A DNA stretch of 64,000 nt from Winslowiella toletana (GTDB taxonomy: Bacteria; Pseudomonadota; Gammaproteobacteria; Enterobacterales; Enterobacteriaceae): NCBI RefSeq assembly GCF_017875465.1, contig NZ_JAGGMQ010000001.1:1736001-1800000 (forward strand). The letters are read 5' to 3'. The notes beneath the pieces were generated by a model. The model was given only the letters and a program-made list of their open reading frames with translations, did no database searches and was not told where the DNA came from. The stretch's first letter is position 1. The number at the start of each line of letters is the position of its first letter. The translations under genes and the position numbers were made by a program. Of the stretch, positions 25,469 to 33,043 are shown piece by piece.

Positions 25469-26236
25469 CTGTGCCGTCCCAACGGGGACGCCACTGTGAA
25501 AACGCAATTCGCTGTCTGGCTGTAAAATTAATTCTGCTTCGGTTTCACCAATCTTTCTGACGCGCGCGCTGATATTTTTTGGCGCTATCTGCGCGGCCAG
25601 CGCCAGATAATCCTGATAGTGACGCGCTTCCGAGCGCAGCAGTGACAGATAAAACCTTTCCAGTTCTTTATCCAGATGCGGCGCCAGGCTGGCAAAACGC
25701 TCGCAGGAACGTGCTTCGATATAGGCTCCACAGATCAGTTTATCCACCAGCGTATCCGGCTCGTGGGTGGTCACTTCGCGCAGCAATCCTTTGGCATAGC
25801 GGCTGGCGGTGATTTTAATATAGGGAATCTTGCGCGCCTGCATAATTTCCAGCACCTGATAGAAATGGTGCAGCTCTTCTTTGATCAGCAGTACCATCTT
25901 TTCCACCAGCTCATCGGCGTAAGGCAGTTCGCCGCGAGTAATCACGCTTTTCGACAGGCTTTTATGGGCGTCGAGAAATTGCAGGTCGTGGTTTTCGCTG
26001 TGGACGAAATTCTCATATGGCTTCAGCCACGCCAGCAGCGCTTCACCGCTCTCTTTATCGGCGACATATTTGCGGATCAGCCAGATGGCGGTCTGCGCCG
26101 CTTTCAGTTCGCATACCAGATGGTCGGTCAGCAGCAGCGCCAGATTTTCCGGCTTGCGCGCCTGGTCAATCCAGGCCTGCGGCGTACGGCAGTGCAGGAA
26201 GCCGTGGATCGGCGCCAGCAGTTCAGAATAGTTCAT
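25454..26236 (-). CDS. miaE: tRNA 2-methylthio-N6-isopentenyl-adenosine(37) hydroxylase MiaE
   Basis: A 260-residue non-heme diiron monooxygenase. Carboxylate and histidine ligands are visible in KEELHHFYQVLEIM and LRSEARHYQDYLALA, on the ferritin-like four-helix core. It hydroxylates ms2i6A37 of tRNA to ms2io6A in an O2-dependent step known from Salmonella and absent from E. coli K-12. I chose ATG 26236 (MNYSELLAPIHGFL); there is no clear ribosome site, and a palindromic repeat ends 10 nt upstream. The C-terminal residues GTAQQGRQ and the stop codon lie in another palindrome, so the tail may have been rewritten by that element. Confidence 0.9.
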   Translation of the reverse strand: MNYSELLAPIHGFLHCRTPQAWIDQARKPENLALLLTDHLVCELKAAQTAIWLIRKYVADKESGEALLAWLKPYENFVHSENHDLQFLDAHKSLSKSVITRGELPYADELVEKMVLLIKEELHHFYQVLEIMQARKIPYIKITASRYAKGLLREVTTHEPDTLVDKLICGAYIEARSCERFASLAPHLDKELERFYLSLLRSEARHYQDYLALAAQIAPKNISARVRKIGETEAELILQPDSELRFHSGVPVGTAQQGRQ

Positions 26237-26246
26237 AGCCATTATC

Positions 26247-26271
26247 TGTAGGGGCGGCGTTCTCGCCGCCC
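26247..26271. repeat. GC-rich intergenic palindrome
   Basis: TGTAGGGGCGGCG-ttct-CGCCGCCC, in inverse orientation to the copies ending CTACA. It fills the space between rraB and miaE, directly before the miaE start. Confidence 0.8.
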
Positions 26272-26287
26272 TGGTTTGCATTCTGAA

Positions 26288-26707
26288 TTAATGACGAACG
26301 CCGGTATCTTCATCGTCCACATCATCACCTTCAATATCGTCATCCTGTGCATCAGGATCTTCAAAGTAGGTGCCCCAGCCGTCGTAATCGACATTGTACT
26401 GCGCGGCAAGGTTAACCAGCTGCTCAACCTGTGCATCAATCAGTTCAGCGTTCAGCGCGCCTTCACTGATCACATCGCAGCACATTACAGTGGTGCCATC
26501 TTCCAGTTCCAGCTCTTCAGGTTCACCGACTTCATAGCCGAGTTTGAAGGCATCAACGGCCACTTTTTCCAGTGAATCAAAGTTGTTACAGGAAAGGTGA
26601 TGTTCAATGGCATACAGCGCGTCAGGATCGCTGCCATCTTCCAACAGCTCTTCGATAATCAGTCGCGTTTCTTCGCGTTGCTCTTCCAGTAATTGTTCGT
26701 AAGCCAT
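26288..26707 (-). CDS. rraB: Ribonuclease E inhibitor RraB
   Basis: A 139-residue acidic protein starting [22 protein letters not shown], ending with the strongly acidic tail [18 protein letters not shown]. It matches E. coli RraB (YjgD), which binds the C-terminal scaffold of RNase E and restrains mRNA decay. The start ATG 26707 has AGGAACAGAATT upstream; a start five codons earlier is less likely. It is divergent from argI, as in E. coli. Downstream on the same strand comes miaE, separated by a palindromic repeat. Confidence 0.95.
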   Translation of the reverse strand: MAYEQLLEEQREETRLIIEELLEDGSDPDALYAIEHHLSCNNFDSLEKVAVDAFKLGYEVGEPEELELEDGTTVMCCDVISEGALNAELIDAQVEQLVNLAAQYNVDYDGWGTYFEDPDAQDDDIEGDDVDDEDTGVRH

Positions 26708-26804
26708 AATTCTGTTCCTCAAAATATGCGGCGGTAAGTTTGATTATTTTCCCACAGCGCCGTTCGCGCCACTACACAAAACAGAAAGTTTCTTTGCCCT
26801 GGGG

Positions 26805-26848
26805 TTGAAAATGCATATTCATACGGTTAAATTGAATTTAAATTCATT
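26805..26848 (+). promoter_or_regulatory. argI promoter with tandem ARG boxes
   Basis: -35 TTGAAA (26805-26810) and -10 TAAATT (26828-26833) are spaced by 17 bp. An almost perfect 18-bp ARG box lies at 26831-26848 (core TGAATTTAAATTCA) and a weaker box at 26810-26827, separated by 3 bp, the classic ArgR hexamer geometry. Arginine-loaded ArgR bound here would block RNA polymerase. Confidence 0.85.
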
Positions 26849-26872
26849 TCAAAGCGACACATGGAGTGCTGT

Positions 26873-27883
26873 ATGAGTCAGTTATATCAACGCCATTTCC
26901 TCAGGCTGCTCGATTTTACCCCTGCGGAAATCAACGCCCTGCTGGCGCTGGCTGCATCACTGAAAATCGATAAAAAAAACGGTGAAGAAGTTCAGCATCT
27001 GCAAGGGAAGAATATTGCGCTCATCTTCGAAAAAGACTCGACCCGTACACGATGCTCTTTCGAAGTTGCCGCATTCGACCAGGGCGCCAGGGTCACTTAC
27101 CTCGGCCCGAGCGGCAGCCAGATCGGTCATAAAGAGTCGATTAAAGATACCGCGCGCGTGCTTGGTCGCATGTATCACGGCATTCAGTATCGTGGCCACG
27201 GACAGGAAATTGTGCAAACGCTGGCGCAACATGCTGGTGTGCCAGTATGGAACGGTCTGACCAACGAATTCCATCCGACTCAGCTGCTGGCCGATCTGCT
27301 CACTATGCAGGAGCATCTGCCGCAAAAATCGCTCAAAGAGATGACGTTCGTCTATGTTGGCGATGCGCGCAACAATATGGGCAACAGTATGCTGGAAGCG
27401 GCGGCGCTGGTCGGCCTCGATCTGCGGCTGGTAGCGCCGAAAGGCTGCTGGCCGGAAGATGCGCTGGTAGCCGAGTGTCGTCTGGCGGCGGAGAAAACCG
27501 GCGGCAAAATTACCCTGACCGAAGATATCGCTGAAGGCGTCAACGGCGCAGATTTTATCTACACTGATGTGTGGGTATCGATGGGTGAGCCAAAAGAAGT
27601 GTGGCAGGAACGTATTGCTCTGCTGCGCAAATATCAGGTCAATATGGCGATGCTACAGCTGAGCGGCAATCCGCAGGTGAAATTCCTGCACTGCCTGCCA
27701 GCGTTTCATGACGATCAGACCACGCTCGGCCAGCAGATGGCGGAACAGTATGGCCTGCATGGCGGGATGGAAGTCACCGATGAAGTGTTTGAATCGGCCC
27801 ACAGTATCGTCTTCGATCAGGCGGAAAACCGTCTGCATACCATCAAAGCGGTGATGGTGGCCACCCTGGCGCAACTGCCCTGA
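26873..27883 (+). CDS. argI: Ornithine carbamoyltransferase ArgI
   Basis: A 336-residue OTCase. The carbamoyl-phosphate loop is STRTRCSFE (residues about 56-64), the second substrate motif is [13 protein letters not shown], and the ornithine loop carries HCLPAFHD with the catalytic cysteine. It condenses ornithine with carbamoyl phosphate to give citrulline in arginine synthesis. I chose ATG 26873 ([10 protein letters not shown]), 6 nt after GGAG; an upstream in-frame ATG at 26861 is not supported by family length. Expression should be repressed by ArgR through the ARG boxes immediately upstream. Confidence 0.96.
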   Translation: MSQLYQRHFLRLLDFTPAEINALLALAASLKIDKKNGEEVQHLQGKNIALIFEKDSTRTRCSFEVAAFDQGARVTYLGPSGSQIGHKESIKDTARVLGRMYHGIQYRGHGQEIVQTLAQHAGVPVWNGLTNEFHPTQLLADLLTMQEHLPQKSLKEMTFVYVGDARNNMGNSMLEAAALVGLDLRLVAPKGCWPEDALVAECRLAAEKTGGKITLTEDIAEGVNGADFIYTDVWVSMGEPKEVWQERIALLRKYQVNMAMLQLSGNPQVKFLHCLPAFHDDQTTLGQQMAEQYGLHGGMEVTDEVFESAHSIVFDQAENRLHTIKAVMVATLAQLP

Positions 27884-27976
27884 AACCGGCGCAGCAAACG
27901 GTTACGTCGCCAGTGATTTTCGCTTGCTGCCAAATCCAGGTTCAGTATAATGCCCGACAGTTTGCCGGGAGGAAGT

Positions 27977-28081
27977 ATGCATCTGAGCACCTTTGACACT
28001 ATCGCTCGACCACGTCTGCTTGCAGACGGTGCAGCTTTTTCCTTCCGTTGCATACCCGATCTTAAAAAAGCCCCTCATTGA
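27977..28081 (+). CDS. pyrL: pyrBI operon leader peptide PyrL
   Basis: A 34-codon leader peptide (MHLSTFDTIARPRLLADGAAF...), preceded by a strong GGGAGGAAG ribosome site. Its stop codon lies in the loop of the attenuator hairpin. A U-rich stretch (GCTTTTTCCTTCC) and a pause hairpin (CGTCTGC-ttg-type, 28012-28027) precede the terminator, as in the E. coli UTP-sensing attenuator. When UTP is low, polymerase stalls at the U-run, the ribosome catches up and disrupts the terminator. The peptide sequence itself is not conserved, as expected; I identify it by position and architecture. Confidence 0.85.
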   Translation: MHLSTFDTIARPRLLADGAAFSFRCIPDLKKAPH

Positions 28082-28095
28082 AGGGGCTTTTTTTT
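28070..28095 (+). terminator. pyrBI attenuator
   Basis: GCCCC-ttcattga-type loop-GGGGC followed by eight T residues, 43 nt upstream of pyrB. Translation of pyrL to its end at 28081 would cover the 5' arm of the stem. Confidence 0.9.
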
Positions 28096-28130
28096 GTCCG
28101 TCGTTCGGCACGCGTAGAGGAGAGTGAAAC

Positions 28131-29066
28131 ATGGCCAATCCGCTGTATCACAAGCATATAATATCAATCAACGATCTGAGTCGTGAAGAACTGGAACTGG
28201 TGCTGAACACCGCCGCCAGCCTGAAAGCCCATCCGCAGCCGGAACTGCTGAAACATAACGTGATTGCCAGCTGCTTCTTTGAGGCCTCTACCCGCACCCG
28301 CCTGTCGTTCGAAACGGCGATGCATCGCCTTGGCGCGTCGGTGGTGGGTTTTGCCGATGGCAGCAACACGTCACTCGGCAAAAAAGGCGAAACCCTTGCC
28401 GATACCATTTCGGTGATTGGCACTTACGTTGATGCGATTGTGATGCGCCATCCACAGGAAGGCGCCGCGCGCCTCGCCACCGAGTTTTCCGGCGGCGTGC
28501 CGATTCTGAATGCCGGTGATGGTGCGAACCAGCATCCGACCCAGACCCTGCTGGATCTGTTTACCATTCAGGAGACCCAGAGCCGCCTGAGCAATCTGAA
28601 TGTGGCGATGGTCGGTGACCTGAAATATGGCCGCACCGTACACTCGCTGGCGCAGGCGCTGGCGAAGTTTGACGGTAACCGCTTCTACTTTATCGCCCCG
28701 GATGCACTGGCGATGCCGTCCTATATCACCGATATGCTCGATGAGCAGGGGATCGTCTGGAGCCGCCACGACACCATCGAAGAGGTGATCCCGCAGGTGG
28801 ATATTCTGTATATGACCCGCGTACAGAAAGAGCGCCTGGATCCGTCAGAATACGCCAATGTGAAAGCGCAGTTTGTCCTGCGCGCCAGCGACCTGGCCGG
28901 CGCGCGTGACAATATGAAAGTGCTGCATCCGCTGCCACGTATTGATGAGATCACTACCGATGTCGACGCCACACCGCATGCCTGGTATTTCCAGCAGGCA
29001 GGCAACGGCATCTACGCCCGTCAGGCGCTGCTGGCGCTGGTACTGAATAGCGAACTGGTTCTGTAA
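28131..29066 (+). CDS. pyrB: Aspartate carbamoyltransferase catalytic subunit PyrB
   Basis: A 311-residue ATCase catalytic chain. Motifs are [16 protein letters not shown] (carbamoyl-phosphate site), the 80s loop [26 protein letters not shown] and [10 protein letters not shown]. It catalyses the committed step of pyrimidine synthesis, carbamoyl phosphate plus aspartate to carbamoyl aspartate, as two trimers held by PyrI dimers. The ATG follows AGAGGAGAG. It lies downstream of the pyrL attenuator and 11 nt before pyrI, so the subunits are produced together under UTP control. Confidence 0.97.
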   Translation: MANPLYHKHIISINDLSREELELVLNTAASLKAHPQPELLKHNVIASCFFEASTRTRLSFETAMHRLGASVVGFADGSNTSLGKKGETLADTISVIGTYVDAIVMRHPQEGAARLATEFSGGVPILNAGDGANQHPTQTLLDLFTIQETQSRLSNLNVAMVGDLKYGRTVHSLAQALAKFDGNRFYFIAPDALAMPSYITDMLDEQGIVWSRHDTIEEVIPQVDILYMTRVQKERLDPSEYANVKAQFVLRASDLAGARDNMKVLHPLPRIDEITTDVDATPHAWYFQQAGNGIYARQALLALVLNSELVL

Positions 29067-29077
29067 GGGGAAAGATG

Positions 29078-29542
29078 ATGACACACGATAACAAACTGCA
29101 GGTTGAAGCGATTAAACGCGGCACGGTAATCGACCATATTCCGGCGCAGATTGGCTTTAAGTTGTTAACCCTGTTTCGCCTGACGGAAACCGATCAACGT
29201 ATCACTATCGGTCTGAATCTGCCTTCCGGTGAGATGGGTCGTAAAGATCTGATCAAGATCGAAAACACCTTTCTGACCGACGATCAGATCAACCAGCTGG
29301 CGGTCTATGCGCCACACGCGACGGTGAATCGTATCGATGAGTATGAAGTGGTCGGCAAGATCGCGCCGACGCTGCCGGATCGGATTGAGCGTGTGCTGAT
29401 CTGTCCCAACAGCAACTGTATCAGCCGCAGCGAGCCGGTAAACTCCAGCTTTGCGGTGAAAAAACGTCAGGATGATGTGTCACTGAAGTGCAAATATTGC
29501 GAGAAAGAGTTTGCCCATCATGTGGTGCTGGCGAACTGGTAA
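29078..29542 (+). CDS. pyrI: Aspartate carbamoyltransferase regulatory subunit PyrI
   Basis: A 154-residue regulatory chain. The N-terminal allosteric domain ([19 protein letters not shown]) binds CTP and ATP. The C-terminal zinc domain shows all four cysteines, CPNSNC and CKYC, needed to contact PyrB. Two ATGs stand in tandem; the second (29078, [10 protein letters not shown]) matches the E. coli start and has the better ribosome spacing. It confers feedback inhibition by CTP (with UTP) and activation by ATP on the dodecameric enzyme. Co-transcribed with pyrB. Confidence 0.97.
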   Translation: MTHDNKLQVEAIKRGTVIDHIPAQIGFKLLTLFRLTETDQRITIGLNLPSGEMGRKDLIKIENTFLTDDQINQLAVYAPHATVNRIDEYEVVGKIAPTLPDRIERVLICPNSNCISRSEPVNSSFAVKKRQDDVSLKCKYCEKEFAHHVVLANW

Positions 29543-29583
29543 TCGATGAGCGCGTCCCTATAATGGAGGCGTTATTATCAGCA

Positions 29584-29609
29584 CCGGCGGCGTGAACGCC
29601 GCCCCTACA
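29584..29609. repeat. GC-rich intergenic palindrome upstream of ridA
   Basis: CCGGCGGCG-tgaa-CGCCGCCCC with the CTACA flank. It ends 3 nt before the ridA ribosome site GGAGAAGG. A hairpin here lies in the leader between pyrI and ridA and could separate or protect the two transcript parts. Confidence 0.75.
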
Positions 29610-29621
29610 ACTGGAGAAGGT

Positions 29622-30008
29622 ATGTCTCGCGAAATCAGTACGGAAAATGCACCTGCCGCCATCGGACCTTATGTTCAGGGCGTGGATCTTGGCAGTATGA
29701 TTATCACTTCTGGCCAGATCCCGGTTGATCCAAAAACCGGCGCGGTGGCCGACGATGTCTCAGCGCAGGCCCGCCAGTCACTGGAAAACGTGAAAGCGAT
29801 CGTTGAAGCGGCCGGTCTTAACGTCGGCGATATCGTGAAAACCACGGTATTTGTCAAAGATCTGAATGACTTCGCCACAGTAAATGCGACTTATGAAGCC
29901 TTTTTCAGCGAGCATAACGCCAGCTTCCCGGCACGCTCCTGTGTTGAAGTGGCGCGTTTGCCGAAAGATGTGAAGATTGAGATTGAAGCGATCGCGGTGC
30001 GTCGTTAA
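29622..30008 (+). CDS. ridA: 2-iminobutanoate/2-iminopropanoate deaminase RidA
   Basis: A 128-residue Rid/YjgF/UK114 protein. The sequence has the family start SREISTENAPAAIGPYVQGVDLGSMIITSGQIPVDP, the active-site arginine in SFPARSCVEVARLPKDV, and ends IEIEAIAVRR. RidA hydrolyses reactive enamine/imine intermediates released by PLP enzymes such as threonine dehydratase, preventing damage to other PLP enzymes. I chose ATG 29622 after GGAGAAGGT; a start ten codons upstream lies in the palindromic repeat and is unlikely. It follows pyrI in the same order as E. coli. Confidence 0.96.
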   Translation: MSREISTENAPAAIGPYVQGVDLGSMIITSGQIPVDPKTGAVADDVSAQARQSLENVKAIVEAAGLNVGDIVKTTVFVKDLNDFATVNATYEAFFSEHNASFPARSCVEVARLPKDVKIEIEAIAVRR

Positions 30009-30016
30009 GCCATTAT

Positions 30017-30036
30017 GGGGCGGCGCGCGCTGCCCC
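30017..30036 (+). terminator. Candidate hairpin after ridA
   Basis: GGGGCGGC-gcgc-GCTGCCCC, 9 nt after the ridA stop. No U-run follows, so I rate it a possible terminator or a decayed palindromic repeat. Confidence 0.45.
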
Positions 30037-30284
30037 TCAGCTCTGTTTACTGGCACGCAATAATTTCTCCAGCGGATAAACCAGCGCTATCACCACTTCA
30101 TCCTGCGTTTACGCTGCCTTATCCAGCGTGGCCTGCATCTGCGCCACCTTATGCGCGCCGAAACCACGGACCTGCGATCCACTGCCGCCAGACGTCGAGA
30201 CATATTGCCTTCATCGGTGACATCCTGCGCCGACCACAGGCGCTCCGCCACCGCAAAGGCGAGCAAGGTATGACGCAACAGCAT
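30037..30284 (-). pseudogene. Possible decayed coding remnant
   Basis: On the minus strand a start MLLRHTLLAFAVAERLW reads well, then a one-base frame change near 30170 and one internal TAA are needed to continue as RGFGAHKVAQMQATLDKAA and ALVYPLEKLLRASKQS. The protein-like flavour across two frames suggests a broken gene, but I cannot name its family, and it could be chance. It occupies the place where E. coli has mgtA-treR-treB. Confidence 0.25.
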
Positions 30285-30415
30285 AAACGCCCTTTTACAC
30301 AACGGGCCAAAAATCAGGCAAAACGCCTTAAAACATAATTCGCGACGTACAGTAAGTAGCCAATGGCGAAAATTTGGCCTGGTCGTAAATTTTTGCAACA
30401 ACCTTATTCACGGAT

Positions 30416-30568
30416 TTACTTAACTTTTTTCGCCATCCAATCTGCGCTATCTCCTTGTGTAATGGCTGGTTCTGCGGCTTCAGTTACCCGGTGCAATACA
30501 TTTTCAGACTGATCCCGTGAGACAAAGGCCTCTAAGTGCCAGTAAGTAGCTAATCTTAAAGGACGCAT
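30416..30568 (-). CDS. Small open reading frame of unknown function
   Basis: A 50-codon frame (MRPLRLATYWHLEAFVSRDQ... ending ADWMAKKVK) read opposite to treC in an otherwise gene-poor interval. The amino-acid composition looks protein-like, but no ribosome site precedes the ATG and I recognise no family. It may be a remnant of a longer gene. The remaining parts of the 30285-30633 interval hold only the presumed treC promoter (TATATA near 30589). Confidence 0.25.
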   Translation of the reverse strand: MRPLRLATYWHLEAFVSRDQSENVLHRVTEAAEPAITQGDSADWMAKKVK

Positions 30569-30633
30569 AGAAAACTAATAAACCGTCTATATAAATGGGT
30601 GGACCTTTTCGCCCTGATAATCAGGATTGAGCA

Positions 30634-32307
30634 ATGAATAAAATTCCACCGTGGTGGCAGAACGGCGTTATCTATCAAATCTATCCCAAGAGCTTTCAGG
30701 ATACGACCGGTAGCGGAACAGGCGATCTGGCGGGTGTGATTCAGCGACTCGACTACCTGAAATTACTGGGCGTGGATGCAATCTGGCTGACACCGTTTTA
30801 TATTTCTCCGCAGGTTGATAACGGCTATGACGTGGCGAACTATACCGCCATCGATCCGTCGTTTGGCACCCTGACTGATTTTGATAACCTCGTTGAGCAG
30901 GCGCACAAGCGCGGGCTGCGGGTAATCCTCGATATGGTGTTTAACCACTCGTCGACCCAGCACCACTGGTTTCACGAAGCACTGGATCGTGAAAGCCCGT
31001 ATCGCTCTTACTATATCTGGCGTGACGCCAATGCCGAAGGCGGACCGCCCAATAACTGGCGCTCGAAGTTTGGCGGCCATGCCTGGCGCTGGCATGCGGA
31101 GAGCGCACAGTACTATATGCACCTGTGGGCGCCGGAGCAGGCCGATCTCAACTGGGAAAACGAGCACGTGCGCGCCGAGCTGAAACAGATTGTCAATTTC
31201 TGGGCCGACCGCGGCATCGACGGCCTGCGTCTGGATGTGGTGAACCTGGTGTCGAAGCATCAGGATTTCCCTGACGATATTGGCGGTGACGGCCTGCGTC
31301 TGTACACCGACGGGCCACGTATCCATGAATATATCCAGGAGATGAGCAGCGATGTGTTTCGCCCACGCGAGCTGATGACGGTTGGCGAGATGTCTTCCGC
31401 CACCCTTGAACACTGCCAGCGCTATGGCTCGCTGGAGGGCGAAGAGCTGTCGATGGTATTCAGCTTCGACCATGTTGAGGTCGACTTCTATCAGGGACAA
31501 AAATGGACGCTGACGCCACTCGATCTGGTGGCGCTGAAAGCCATTTTTACCCACTGGCAGCAGGGGATGCACGATGTCGCGTGGAATGCGCTGTTCTGGT
31601 GTAACCACGATCAGCCGCGCGTGGTTTCGCGCTGGGGCGATGAAGGTGAATATCGGGTACAGTCGGCCAAGCTGCTGGCGATGGCGCTGCACGGTATGCA
31701 GGGCACGCCCTACATCTTCCAGGGAGAAGAGCTGGGGATGACCAACCCACACTTTAGCCGCATCATCGATTATCGTGATATTGAGAGCCACAATATGTAT
31801 GCCGAGCTGCGTGCGCAGGGGCGTGACAGCGATAATCTGCTGGAGATCCTCGCCAGCAAATCACGCGACAATGGGCGTACGCCAATGCAGTGGGACGCCA
31901 GTGGAAACGGCGGTTTTACCGAGGGTACGCCGTGGATTGGCATGAGCGATAACGTCGCCACAGTGAACGCCGAAGCAGCGGTGGCGGATGAAGAGTCGGT
32001 GTTCTACACCTATAAGCAGCTGATTCAGCTGCGCAAAAGCCATTACATTCTTACCTGGGGCGATTACCAGGATCTGCTGGCGGAACACCCTTATCTGTGG
32101 TGCTATCGTCGGCAATATCAGGGCGAAACGCTGATTGTGGCGGTGAACCTGAGTCGCGAAGCGCAATCCTGGCATCCCGATGCGTTTGACGGTAGCTGGG
32201 AGGTATTGATGAGTAACTATCCCTCGCCGCGCGCAGCCCCTGGCGAGATGATGCTGCGGCCCTATGAGGCGGTGTGGTGGTATCAGAAAGGCTATGAAGA
32301 GTATTAG
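30634..32307 (+). CDS. treC: Trehalose-6-phosphate hydrolase TreC (alpha-glucosidase family 13)
   Basis: A 557-residue GH13 enzyme closely similar to TreC from its start (PPWWQNGVIYQIYPKSFQDTTGSGTGDLAGVI) through the catalytic regions: GLRLDVVNL (nucleophile Asp), TVGEMSSATLEHC (acid/base Glu) and NHDQPR (transition-state Asp). TreC cleaves trehalose-6-phosphate into glucose and glucose-6-phosphate after PTS uptake by TreB. In E. coli treB precedes treC and treR lies upstream; here neither is present within the window, and a 625-bp gene-poor interval stands in their place. The substrate could therefore be imported by a TreB encoded elsewhere, or the enzyme may act on isomaltose-type sugars. 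A shared hairpin follows the stop. Confidence 0.88.
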   Translation: MNKIPPWWQNGVIYQIYPKSFQDTTGSGTGDLAGVIQRLDYLKLLGVDAIWLTPFYISPQVDNGYDVANYTAIDPSFGTLTDFDNLVEQAHKRGLRVILDMVFNHSSTQHHWFHEALDRESPYRSYYIWRDANAEGGPPNNWRSKFGGHAWRWHAESAQYYMHLWAPEQADLNWENEHVRAELKQIVNFWADRGIDGLRLDVVNLVSKHQDFPDDIGGDGLRLYTDGPRIHEYIQEMSSDVFRPRELMTVGEMSSATLEHCQRYGSLEGEELSMVFSFDHVEVDFYQGQKWTLTPLDLVALKAIFTHWQQGMHDVAWNALFWCNHDQPRVVSRWGDEGEYRVQSAKLLAMALHGMQGTPYIFQGEELGMTNPHFSRIIDYRDIESHNMYAELRAQGRDSDNLLEILASKSRDNGRTPMQWDASGNGGFTEGTPWIGMSDNVATVNAEAAVADEESVFYTYKQLIQLRKSHYILTWGDYQDLLAEHPYLWCYRRQYQGETLIVAVNLSREAQSWHPDAFDGSWEVLMSNYPSPRAAPGEMMLRPYEAVWWYQKGYEEY

Positions 32308-32315
32308 CCACTGAC

Positions 32316-32336
32316 GGGCGGCAGTTACGCCGCCCT
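32316..32336. terminator. Palindromic repeat acting as convergent terminator treC/tetR
   Basis: GGGCGGC-agttac-GCCGCCCT between two convergent genes. The loop carries TTA, the reverse complement of the TetR gene's TAA stop, so the last five residues of that protein are encoded in the stem. Related to the recurring palindrome. Confidence 0.7.
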
Positions 32337-32930
32337 GCTGATATCCGGCCATAGCCCCATCGCCATATCGGCCATCGATAACAGTGCGGTGGTGGTTGCG
32401 CCATCGCGCGCCTGTAACGACATGCCCTGCTGAATAGCGATATACAGCTGTGACAGTGCGGCGGTATCGATAGTCTGCGGCAGTTCACCGGCGACAACCG
32501 CCTGATCGAGACGCACTTTCAGTATACTGACGCCCTGCGCGCGTGCGCATCTCACCAGCTCGCCTAAGCGCTCATAGCCTTCACTGGCCACCGTCGACAG
32601 GGTGATCATGCAGCCGGGCGGAAAGTCTTCACTGGTCAGTGTGGTGGCTGAGCAATGTAACCATTGCTGTACCGCTTCACGCGCATTGCTGGCCGTTTCC
32701 AGCGGTGACCAGATCAGCGGCGCCACGCTTTGCTGGTAATACTCCAGCACTTCCTGATAAAGATCCTCTTTGCTGCCAAAGGCGGCATACAGGCTGGGTG
32801 AGTTAATCCCCATCGCCTGATACAGATCGGCCATCGAAGTGGCGGTATAGCCTTTCTGCCAGAACAGCTTCATCGCCGCAATAAGTGCGGTCTGACGATC
32901 AAAACTTCTTGGACGTCCACGTTGTGCCAT
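32325..32930 (-). CDS. TetR-family transcriptional regulator
   Basis: A 201-residue regulator. The N-terminal helix-turn-helix TATSMADLYQAMGINSPSLYAAFGSKEDLY (about residues 31-60) is standard for the family. The conserved GCMITLSTVASEGYERLG region and cysteine suggest the NemR/ComR-like branch that senses electrophiles. I chose ATG 32930 (MAQRGRPRSFDRQ), 4 nt after GAGG. It is divergent from an SDR gene across 113 bp containing two inverted copies of TGYCGATCGATATA, most likely its operator, so it should repress both itself and the SDR. Confidence 0.87.
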   Translation of the reverse strand: MAQRGRPRSFDRQTALIAAMKLFWQKGYTATSMADLYQAMGINSPSLYAAFGSKEDLYQEVLEYYQQSVAPLIWSPLETASNAREAVQQWLHCSATTLTSEDFPPGCMITLSTVASEGYERLGELVRCARAQGVSILKVRLDQAVVAGELPQTIDTAALSQLYIAIQQGMSLQARDGATTTALLSMADMAMGLWPDISRAA

Positions 32931-32951
32931 CTGCCTCACCTTATCATTTTG

Positions 32952-33023
32952 TGCCGATCGATATAATAAACCGGTTGACGCCTGGCTTCAACAACCCGTA
33001 GATTAATTGTATATCGATCGACA
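32952..33023. promoter_or_regulatory. Divergent promoters with paired TetR operators
   Basis: Two inverted copies of TG(C)CGATCGATATA lie at 32952-32965 and 33010-33023. SDR promoter: TTGACG (32975-32980), 18 bp, TAGATT (32999-33004). TetR promoter on the minus strand: TTGAAG (from 32991), 17 bp, TATTAT (32968-32963). Each operator copy overlaps or follows a -10 element, which suits repression of both genes. Confidence 0.65.
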
Positions 33024-33043
33024 CATAAATCAGGAGAATACTT

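Noticed and set aside
30763-31791. 342-codon minus-strand frame opposite treC
   Set aside because: Antisense to all GH13 catalytic motifs; composition typical of a shadow frame.
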